From Rhodomicrobium sp. (GTDB lineage: Bacteria > Pseudomonadota > Alphaproteobacteria > Rhizobiales > HXMU1428-3), in assembly GCA_021604665.1 (NCBI GenBank), contig BQJK01000001.1, positions 1,020,419-1,084,418 on the forward strand: a DNA stretch of 64,000 bases, written 5' to 3'. Below, one piece after another: positions 20,528-29,956 of the stretch. The stretch's first letter is position 1. Each line of letters opens with the position of its first letter. The position numbers and the translations under genes were made by a program. Under the pieces are notes generated by a model, which saw only the letters and a program-made list of their open reading frames with translations, did no database searches and was not told where the DNA came from.

Positions 20528-20831
20528 CCTGGCGAGGTGACCACACACCAAACTCATAGCCCCGCCAAAACGGCCGCCTCTCAGCGCAAATATCAGGCAC
20601 CGGGTCATAGCCATGGCTCCCCCCCGGCCCGCAGCGCCATAATCTGGAAACTGTCAGCCAAAACCCCCGCCACGCCCCATTAAGCCGCAAAGCTTCAATT
20701 GCATAAGCCGAACAGCTCGGCTCATGGCGGCAATGCCGGCCTGCAAAAGCTGAAAAGCTATACCGGTAAATATAAATGGGCAGCAACAGCAGCCACCGCA
20801 TTATCATTTCAAAGGGTGCAAGGTAACGCAT
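20484..20831 (-). CDS. yidD: Membrane protein insertion efficiency factor YidD
   Basis: IYIYRYSFSAFAGRHCRHEPSCSAYAIEALRLNGAWRGFWLTVSRLWRCGPGGSHGYDPVP. Confidence 0.93.
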   Translation of the reverse strand: MRYLAPFEMIMRWLLLLPIYIYRYSFSAFAGRHCRHEPSCSAYAIEALRLNGAWRGFWLTVSRLWRCGPGGSHGYDPVPDICAERRPFWRGYEFGVWSPRQVSEAQKQAFDKERR

Positions 20832-20930
20832 GTCAAATTCCAGGCTATACCAACGAGAACAAGTCCGTGTCAGTCTTCAAATAAGGGGATGCAGCAATGA
20901 TAGCATTCAACCAAGGCACATTTATAACGG

Positions 20931-21446
20931 CTACTCATCCAGAAAAGGCGCAGCATCAGCGCCCCTGATTTCACCATCCCTCTCATGTGCTGCGCTCTTG
21001 CCAGCTGCATCATCAAACGCATCCAACACGGCTTCAAACACCAGCATCATAGATGTATGGCGGGGCTTATAATCTTTCACAGGGTAAAGCACCTCAAGAT
21101 CAGACCAAATGCCCGTGGGCGGGGGCCCATCCTCTTTCAGCATTGCTAGCATATCATCACGCACCGCAACCACATCCGCCCGCGTAAGCCCATTTGCCCC
21201 AGCAAGATCAAGCGCATTCCTCGCCATCACCGCCGCCGCTGTCTGACCAAGCAGACAAGCCTCCAGCTCATGCCCATAACTCGAGATATGGCCATTCTTT
21301 ATCTCAAGATCAACACGCACCTTGGAGCCACATAGTTTCGAATTTCGCACGCCGCTGCCATCAGGTTTTTCAAGCAGCTCAGCTGGCGGCATGGTGGCCA
21401 CCACCTCTAAAATCCGATTGCTGTAAATATCTTCAGGAAAATCCAT
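20931..21446 (-). CDS. IscU/NifU N-terminal-like iron-sulfur scaffold protein
   Basis: LCGSKVRVDLEI and EACLLGQTAAAVMARNAL motifs; RHTSMMLVFEAV near the C-terminus. Confidence 0.82.
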   Translation of the reverse strand: MDFPEDIYSNRILEVVATMPPAELLEKPDGSGVRNSKLCGSKVRVDLEIKNGHISSYGHELEACLLGQTAAAVMARNALDLAGANGLTRADVVAVRDDMLAMLKEDGPPPTGIWSDLEVLYPVKDYKPRHTSMMLVFEAVLDAFDDAAGKSAAHERDGEIRGADAAPFLDE

Positions 21447-21503
21447 AACGGCCAGGGCTCCTTAGCTCTGCATTAGACAAAAAGCGAAAAGCATCCTTTG
21501 CCA

Positions 21504-21549
21504 CCAGACACACTCTCAGCAACAGGCCAGACACACTGTCAGCAACAGG
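21504..21549. repeat. 23-bp tandem direct repeat, 2 copies, one mismatch
   Basis: ccagacacactctcagcaacagg / ccagacacactgtcagcaacagg. Confidence 0.9.
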
Positions 21550-22192
21550 GATGGGAGTGTGCCCACCTTGAAAACTCGCTCTACCCTTTATATATGCTTA
21601 TTAGTGAGAGAATGTAAGGCCGCAAGCCAATAAGCCATACCCAGCCAAGAAAGCTGTGATACTTAAGCAAGCGCTGTTCTAAGGAGTGAGGGATTAGACA
21701 ATTATTTACCTCAAATAGTCGAAATCTCCAGAAAACTTATCTCGCCCCATAACTTGAAACATTAAGTACAATCGGGCACAATAATTACCAGCAAATACAG
21801 TTGGATGGTTAAAACACAGCGCTTTTAATTTATATGCTGACTATTATTTGCTAAATTGCGCCAACCGCGCTTAAAGCCGCCCGAAAGCTAAAGGAAAACG
21901 ATTTAGGCATAGATCATCAAACGCTCCATATGCCTTAAAACCCCGATGCCTTAAAAGCGGACTAATAGCGCAGTATAAACCGCATAACCCACTCTGCCGC
22001 TACCTTTAAAGCAGCAGTAGCAATCTGGCTCTTTCTCTTGATTTAAAAAGAGCCGATTTAATATCTCCCGGACATAAGCGAACCTGTAATCGCAGCTATG
22101 GCCGATGACCAAAACCGCCTTCAGCCAACAATGGCTGCATGGGCAAAGGAACCTCGCAACAGCTTTAGCTGTCGCCAAACCGAAGGTGATGA

Positions 22193-22867
22193 ATGACGAT
22201 TTTAAAGGACAAAACCGACATTGACGCACTGGATATTGAGACGCAGAAAAAGACAGCGGAGCTAAAAGCCATAGACCTTAAAAACACTTCAAATCTCCCA
22301 CGACCTAACCAGCAAGAAGCTGAAGAAGCCGTGCGCACACTTATCCGCTGGGCGGGTGATGACCCCGCGCGTGAAGGCCTGCTGGAAACACCAAAACGGG
22401 TGGTGAAAGCCTATAAAGAATTTTTCAAAGGCTACACTGAAAACGCAGAAGAGATCCTCTCCCGCACCTTTAATGATGTCGGCGGTTATGATGACATGGT
22501 CATGCTGCGCGGCATTGAAATGCACTCCCATTGCGAGCATCACATGGTCCCTTTCATTGGCAAGGTTCATATCGCCTATATGCCAAATGAGAAGGTTGTG
22601 GGCCTCTCCAAACTCGCGCGCATTGTCGATACCTTCGCCCGCCGCCTGCAAACACAAGAAACCATGACAGCCCAAATCGCGAGCGCAATTGATGCCGGGT
22701 TAAATACCAAAGGCAGCGCCGTCATGATCGAAGCGGTGCATCAATGCATGTCCATGCGCGGGGTGCAAAAGTCAGATGTCGCAACCATCACCACCAGATT
22801 TACCGGCATTTTCAAAGATGATAGAGACTATCGCGACCGCTTCATGAGGCTTGCTGGCAATGAGTGA
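22193..22867 (+). CDS. folE: GTP cyclohydrolase I (FolE)
   Basis: [23 protein letters not shown] and [10 protein letters not shown]. Confidence 0.96.
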   Translation: MTILKDKTDIDALDIETQKKTAELKAIDLKNTSNLPRPNQQEAEEAVRTLIRWAGDDPAREGLLETPKRVVKAYKEFFKGYTENAEEILSRTFNDVGGYDDMVMLRGIEMHSHCEHHMVPFIGKVHIAYMPNEKVVGLSKLARIVDTFARRLQTQETMTAQIASAIDAGLNTKGSAVMIEAVHQCMSMRGVQKSDVATITTRFTGIFKDDRDYRDRFMRLAGNE

Positions 22868-23312
22868 AACATCAGAAAATAGCTCAACTGATGAAACCCA
22901 AACCTATCAGCCAAAATTCGATGCTGATGGCCTCATGCCGGCCATGGTTATAGAGGCAGGCAGCGGCACACCTCTGATGATGGCCTTCGTTAATCAAGAC
23001 GCCATAGACCAAACATTGGCAACAGGCTATGCCACCTTCTGGTCCAGATCCCGTCAAAAATACTGGCAAAAGGGAGAGACCAGCGGCAACCGGCTAAAAC
23101 TAACGGACCTCCTCATTGACTGCGATCAGGACAGCCTTGTTATGCTGGTCACCATGGAAGGGGATGAAGCTGCCTGCCACACCGGCCGGCGCAGTTGCTA
23201 CTATCGCAGCCTTGCAGCCGGAGAGGCCACAATGGCAGGCGAAGCCCCACTGACCCTGACCTTCAATGATAATAAGCGCCTGTTTGACCCTAATTCAGTT
23301 TATAAAAAATAG
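22860..23312 (+). CDS. hisI: Phosphoribosyl-AMP cyclohydrolase
   Basis: [68 protein letters not shown] overlap with folE. Confidence 0.95.
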   Translation: MSETSENSSTDETQTYQPKFDADGLMPAMVIEAGSGTPLMMAFVNQDAIDQTLATGYATFWSRSRQKYWQKGETSGNRLKLTDLLIDCDQDSLVMLVTMEGDEAACHTGRRSCYYRSLAAGEATMAGEAPLTLTFNDNKRLFDPNSVYKK

Positions 23313-23687
23313 CGTCCCCACATCGGTTGCAACGCTCACATTTAAGCCCCATAGCAGGCCATGTACTAAGCCGAGCCCACGAGCCATCATCCTTTAAGAT
23401 GAACGCTCTTACAAACTCTTGTTCAACAAAAATTCATTAATCATCCGCAATAATAACCATATGATTCGGTCGAAATAGCACCGGGCTAAATCTTCCGCTA
23501 CTCTGGTGACATAAGCGATATTAAGACGGTTATGACGACCAGTTTGAAGTGAACAAATCACTTTCACAAAGGATATGAGTAACGAAAAATAATAGTTATC
23601 CAGCAGAGGCAGCATTAGGAAAGAGCCAATGAAACCACCTAAAGAGCGCAAAGCCGGATAAGCACAGATTTAGAAAGAGAATGGGTC

Positions 23688-24617
23688 ATGACACAACAAA
23701 AGCTTGGAATTGCGCTCGGTGGAGGCGGAGCCAGAGGTTGGGCCCATATAGGTGTATTAAAAGCCCTCAAAGAAATCGGCATCCAGCCAGATATAATCGC
23801 TGGCACCTCAATAGGCTCCATCGCAGGGGGCTGCTATGCCGCTAATGAGCTGGATCAACTCGAAGAATTCGCAACAAACCTGACCCGCCGCCGCGTTCTG
23901 GGCTTCCTTGATATAAACATGACAGGTACCAGCCTCATCTCTGGCCGGCGCATCTGCAACGCGCTGGATGCTCATCTCGAAAACCATAAGATAGAAGACC
24001 TCCCCCGCACCTTCGTCGCTGTCGCCACAGAAATTGGCACAGGTCATGAGGTCTGGATGGATAGAGGTTATCTGGTCAACGCGATGCGCGCGTCTTATGC
24101 CCTCCCCGGTATTTTCAAACCTGTCAAAATCAATGGCCGCTGGTTGTTCGATGGCGCCATGGTCAACCCCGTGCCCGTTTCCGTTTGCCGCGCTATGGGG
24201 GCAAGTGTCGTCATCGCCGTTAATCTCAATGCAGATATTTTTGGCAAAGGCACTGTCATACCAAGCCACGAAGCGCTGGAACTTGAAATCGCCGATGATG
24301 ACCAGGCAGACGAAGCCCAGTTAGAGCCACCCCAGCCTGAAACTACATTCAGCAAGTTACGCAATCTATTTTTCAGCGATAAATCAGGGGCGCCAGGTGT
24401 CTCCAGAGTTATGCTGGATGCATTCAATATCACCCAGGATCGCATCGCCCGCGCCCGCCTTGCTGGTGACCCACCCGACATAAACATTAAACCGCGCCTT
24501 CAAGGTATCGGCCTGTTTGATTTCCACCGTGCCGAAGAAATGATTGAACTCGGGAGAGAGGCAACCTATCGCGCCAAAGATGACCTGCAACATCACCTCG
24601 GTCTCATTGCCGCCTAA
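23688..24617 (+). CDS. Patatin-like phospholipase, RssA-like
   Basis: LGGGGARGWAHIGVLKAL, AGTSIGSIAGG, DGAMVNPVPV. Confidence 0.92.
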   Translation: MTQQKLGIALGGGGARGWAHIGVLKALKEIGIQPDIIAGTSIGSIAGGCYAANELDQLEEFATNLTRRRVLGFLDINMTGTSLISGRRICNALDAHLENHKIEDLPRTFVAVATEIGTGHEVWMDRGYLVNAMRASYALPGIFKPVKINGRWLFDGAMVNPVPVSVCRAMGASVVIAVNLNADIFGKGTVIPSHEALELEIADDDQADEAQLEPPQPETTFSKLRNLFFSDKSGAPGVSRVMLDAFNITQDRIARARLAGDPPDINIKPRLQGIGLFDFHRAEEMIELGREATYRAKDDLQHHLGLIAA

Positions 24618-24682
24618 CCCCTCTTTTCTGCCATAGCCCAAAGCAGCACAGAAACGGGCTTCATAACTGATAGAAATAAAAT

Positions 24683-24719
24683 AACCCGCTGGAGAGATCC
24701 AGCGGGTTAAGTTTTAAAA
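24683..24719. terminator. Rho-independent terminator
   Basis: aacccgctgga gaga tccagcgggtt followed by aagttttaaaa. Confidence 0.75.
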
Positions 24720-24875
24720 ACTATTACAAAATAGCGCGTAGTGTCAGATTATCTCAGGAACTGAAAATCCAGTCAATTTCCCAGACGTTAGCTAAGCGGC
24801 GCTAATATAGAGCCGTTAATAGCCAAAGCTGCAAAATCAGCTATCCATTTCACAATCTAAAAAAGGCCTGAGCAA

Positions 24876-25373
24876 TCATCCTGTCGCGATATAGCTTCTC
24901 ATCGCTTTGGCTTCCATCTCGACAGCAGCAATTCGCTGCTGCACAACGTCACCAATAGATATGATGCCGGAGAGTTGCCCATTTTCAATCACCGGTATAT
25001 GGCGGAAACGACCCGTTGTCATAATAGACATGATCTGGTCAATGGTATCCCCGCCGCCACAAGTGATCACTTCAGACGTCATAATGCTTGAGACAGTCTC
25101 CCCAAGCACTTCAGGCCCATGAGAGGCAATCGCCCGGACAACATCCCTTTCAGAAACAATGCCCACAAGACGCTCATTATCGAGAACGACGATTGAACCA
25201 ATTTTGTTTTTTGTGAAAATCTTCGTCAACTTCAAGATAGGTGTTTCTGGTGAGACAGAGATCACCTCTCGACCTTTGACATGGAGTATTGTGTTTACGT
25301 TCATTAATCCCGCACAGCTCCTTAACAACAATACTGAATGTTCTGAACCAGATATTTTAGGAAAAACAGCCAT
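24876..25373 (-). CDS. Two-CBS-domain protein
   Basis: ILKLTKIFTKNKIGSIVVLDNERLVGIVSERDVVRAI and IDQIMSIMTTGRFRHIPVIENGQLSGIISIGDVVQ; start possibly the internal ATG of MNVNTILHVKG. Confidence 0.9.
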   Translation of the reverse strand: MAVFPKISGSEHSVLLLRSCAGLMNVNTILHVKGREVISVSPETPILKLTKIFTKNKIGSIVVLDNERLVGIVSERDVVRAIASHGPEVLGETVSSIMTSEVITCGGGDTIDQIMSIMTTGRFRHIPVIENGQLSGIISIGDVVQQRIAAVEMEAKAMRSYIATG

Positions 25374-25821
25374 TCAGTTTTTCAACTATCAGTCTTTCGA
25401 CTTTGAATAGAGCACGCTGGCTTCCCCTTATGAATGGGGATTTCAAGCAAGCCTGCAAAAGTTTATTACTCCTATGATGCACTATGCGACATGGTGACGC
25501 AAGCGCTCTCACTGCGTTCTATAGCCAATATTAATCAAATGATTAATTCCCCACAGAACCATGTAATCCCAGCAGCGGTGAACCCGAGACCGCCAGTGAC
25601 TATAAAACGAAGCAAAGCGCTGCTTAATAACCTTAACCGCTGGAAACATCGCACAGCCCAAGCTTTCTCCTGGCTAACCAAAATGCTTGGCACAGCCTCT
25701 GCAAGTTTCCCCCTGCAACCCAAGAAAAGGCTGCAAATAGGGTCGTTTCGGCACACCGCATACCAAAAGGCGCGCCAAAGCAACCAATGGGGAACACTAA
25801 CACCAGACGATGTGACAAGTT

Positions 25822-26439
25822 ATGAGTAACAACAGCAATAAAGCTTTACTGAACTATTGGAATAAAGTGCGCGCGGGCCGACAAGCCCCGACAAGAGTAG
25901 AAATCAGCCCGGCTGATATTAGTAAAATACTCCCAGATACGTTCATTCTAGAAGTCGGGAATCAGCAGCATCTGAAATACCGGTTAGCTGGCAGCCGCAT
26001 TTGTGATTACTTCGGTAGAGAATTCCGCGGAGTAAATTTTTATGATGGCTGGCCCATTACAGAACAGCAAATCCTGCAAAAATATATTTCCAAGGTCATA
26101 AATCAGGGTGCTGTCCTGTCAGTTCAGTGTAAAGCCAGCTCCGAAAGAGAGCATTGCGGCAAATTTAATATAATTTTCATGCCACTCACCCATTCCGGTA
26201 CAGAAATAGATCGCATCCTTGGCGCTGTCTCCCCAGAAACTGATTGGGCCTGGCTTGGCGCGGCACCGCTAAACTTCGACGAAGTTTTAGAAGTCAACAT
26301 CACCCTTGAGCGCGGAACCTCACTCAATTTATCAGATAGCCATGAGCTTAAAGATGAAATCATGCCCTTTATTCCTCATAAACGGCTGGTTAAGGGAAAA
26401 AACACCCAATTTCGAGTTTTCGAAGGTGGAAAACTTTAA
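25822..26439 (+). CDS. PAS_5-like domain protein
   Basis: LLNYWNKVRAGRQAPTRVEISPADISKILPDTFILEV...YRLAGSRICDYFGREFRGVNF pattern of the alphaproteobacterial PAS_5 family. Confidence 0.75.
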   Translation: MSNNSNKALLNYWNKVRAGRQAPTRVEISPADISKILPDTFILEVGNQQHLKYRLAGSRICDYFGREFRGVNFYDGWPITEQQILQKYISKVINQGAVLSVQCKASSEREHCGKFNIIFMPLTHSGTEIDRILGAVSPETDWAWLGAAPLNFDEVLEVNITLERGTSLNLSDSHELKDEIMPFIPHKRLVKGKNTQFRVFEGGKL

Positions 26440-26735
26440 CTCAACATCCAACCCTTTTGCCAAATAAAGGCAGCTTCCCCTTAAAACACGCGCACAGCGG
26501 TCAAAGGTTTGGGAACAGGTTGTAAGCAACAAAACCCGGCAATAGATCTACGAGTAAGAAGCGCTACAATCATCTTTTATGCTGCAAATGGTCTGCAAAC
26601 TTCAGCAGCCTGTGCAAGTTTTTTACAAAAATCTCAAATCAGCAGCTATTTTTGTACGGAGATTATTCATTCATTAACTGTCAAATTGATATTCTGGTCC
26701 CAATGAGTAGCGGGAAAGTGGGCTTGAAGTAAGCG

Positions 26736-27440
26736 ATGAAGTCTTCAACAGAAATCGACAATAGTTCAGACACGGTTCTGACTGATTTCATCAATGAAAC
26801 CAGTCGTGGCAACCACGACTATCTCATTATCAAACAGCATGAGACCCAGAGAGACGGCGTTGAGAGACGGCGCTTCCGCCGGTTTGATATGCGCCTTATG
26901 GGCCGCTTCATGCTTGAGGATAAATCAGAATATACCTGTAGAGTTATCAATATTTCAGCTGGTGGCGCCGCCATTTCCAGCCCGGTACAACCGCGTATTG
27001 GTGAGCAGGTCATTCTTTATATGGATCATATCGGCCGCGCCAAAGGCCATGTTGGCCGCTCTGAAACAGATCATTTCGGTGTCTGCTTTGATATCTCAGA
27101 CATACAGCGCGAAAGAATTGCGCTCAAAATCTCATGGCTTGTTAATCAGATAGATGGTGAGGCGCCAGATATGCGCCGTCATCACCGTTTTGTCGCCAAT
27201 AGCAAAGACACATCACTCACCCTGCCTGGTAATATAGAAATCAGCTGCAAGGTGAAAAACTTCTCACTCAGCGGTGCCGGTATATATACAAATGCCCGCC
27301 CGCCGCTTGGGTCCCAAATAGTTTTAGGGACTCTCCACGCCACAGTTATCCGCCACACAGATGAAGGCATCGGTGTAGAGTTTAACGAAACACCTTCCGC
27401 TGCTCACTTGCTAGGTGAGTTCGGAATTTTGAGTGCATAA
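26736..27440 (+). CDS. Protein with two PilZ-like domains
   Basis: ERRRFRRFDMRLMGRF...VINISAGGAAI and MRRHHRFVAN...VKNFSLSGAGIYT. Confidence 0.8.
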   Translation: MKSSTEIDNSSDTVLTDFINETSRGNHDYLIIKQHETQRDGVERRRFRRFDMRLMGRFMLEDKSEYTCRVINISAGGAAISSPVQPRIGEQVILYMDHIGRAKGHVGRSETDHFGVCFDISDIQRERIALKISWLVNQIDGEAPDMRRHHRFVANSKDTSLTLPGNIEISCKVKNFSLSGAGIYTNARPPLGSQIVLGTLHATVIRHTDEGIGVEFNETPSAAHLLGEFGILSA

Positions 27441-27651
27441 ATAAAATATCCACAAGGAGACGATCACCCCCGGCCAGGTAAGGCCAATTGCAGTTAAGCT
27501 GCCTTAATAAGTGCTAAGGTAGTGAGTAAAATTTTAGACAAGTTTTAATTAAGTCTAGTTCAAACATGACTAAATTTGATGTCCGTGAGTTTGCGGCATT
27601 GAAAAGTTTTTATGTCATGATCCCCATTAGTAACAAGTGTAGGGGAATACA

Positions 27652-28290
27652 ATGTATCGAGTATTCAGTAGTATTGCGTTTTTTGTAGTTTTTGTATTAT
27701 CACTGCCATCCGGCGCTATGGCCGAGTTTGCAGTATGGGTAGATGGGCAAAATTTGGCCTCCACTCAAATGCGAGTCTATGGCCGCTCAAACCCACCCAT
27801 TGGGCATGTGCGGTTTTGCCAGCGTTACCCCATGGATTGCGATAAATATCGCCATCGCGGTAAGCGGGTAAATCTCACCAAAAGCCGCTGGCAACAGCTG
27901 GTTAAAATTAACCGCGCCGTCAATAATTCCATTAAACCAGTGACCGACCAGGACCATCACGGTGTCATTGAATTCTGGGATTACCCCACCAAAAATGGTG
28001 ATTGCGAAGATTTCGTTTTGCTCAAGCGTCGCCTGCTGGCTGAAAATGGCTGGCCTGAAAATGACCTCCTCATCACAGTTGTGCGAGATGAAGAAGGCGC
28101 TGGCCATGCAATCCTTACAGTCAGAACACGCCAGGGTGATTATCTCCTAGACAATAAACATGATGAAGTTCAGGTCTGGAACAGAGCCCCCTACCGCTTT
28201 GTTAAACGCCAGTCTGCCGCCCATCCTAAAATCTGGGTATCGCTCTATCCAAGAGAAAGAGAATCCGCCCGCACAGCTGCTGGCCGTTAA
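27652..28290 (+). CDS. Bacterial transglutaminase-like cysteine peptidase (BTLCP/LapG family), exported
   Basis: Signal peptide; NGDCEDFVLLKRRLLAENGWP (Cys), GHAILTVRT (His), DYLLDNKHDEVQ (Asp). Confidence 0.88.
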   Translation: MYRVFSSIAFFVVFVLSLPSGAMAEFAVWVDGQNLASTQMRVYGRSNPPIGHVRFCQRYPMDCDKYRHRGKRVNLTKSRWQQLVKINRAVNNSIKPVTDQDHHGVIEFWDYPTKNGDCEDFVLLKRRLLAENGWPENDLLITVVRDEEGAGHAILTVRTRQGDYLLDNKHDEVQVWNRAPYRFVKRQSAAHPKIWVSLYPRERESARTAAGR

Positions 28291-28399
28291 ATCGAACCGG
28301 TAAAACAGAAGCCAATAGCAACATGAATATAAAAGGAATTTGATCCAACAATCTCAACTCCCCTCATCCCCCGACCACGAATGTTGGATCATTCAAGAG

Positions 28400-28440
28400 C
28401 CGGCCTCTCTACCCCCCAAAGAGAGGCCGGTTTATTTTTT
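28400..28440. terminator. Rho-independent terminator
   Basis: ccggcctctct ... gagaggccggtttatttttt. Confidence 0.85.
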
Positions 28441-28449
28441 GCCCCCGAT

Positions 28450-28477
28450 AAAAAAGGCCGCACAAAAATGTGCAGCC
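28450..28477 (-). terminator. Terminator downstream of the aminotransferase gene
   Basis: Minus strand ggctgcaca tttt tgtgcggcc tttttt. Confidence 0.75.
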
Positions 28478-28523
28478 CTCTTTGAACTTTGAAAATGAAA
28501 TTACTCAGCTAACCAGCCTGGTT

Positions 28524-29738
<1,215 letters not shown>

Positions 29739-29956
29739 TCAAATTAAGGGTGAAAGCAGCTCATAAAGAGCGCTAGCTAATATCTTATGATGCGGCCAAA
29801 CACTAATCGGCAGCTTAAAGCAAGGCAAGCCAATTCCACTATAATCATGGCGCCACACTGACACAGGTCAAAATTCTAACCCGAACAAAAACCCAGTTAT
29901 AAGCGTCATCACACAGAGCAGCCCATGAGAAAAGCAGGTTTGAAACTGGCGCGATA

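Noticed and set aside
21951-22229. 92-aa minus-strand ORF upstream of folE
   Set aside because: No motif, overlaps the folE start; probably spurious
23808-24487. Minus-strand ORFs of 153 and 130 aa
   Set aside because: Antisense within the RssA-like patatin gene, no RBS or motifs
25434-25829. 131-aa ORF immediately upstream of and overlapping the PAS_5-like gene
   Set aside because: No recognisable domain, weak start context, composition typical of non-coding sequence; left unannotated
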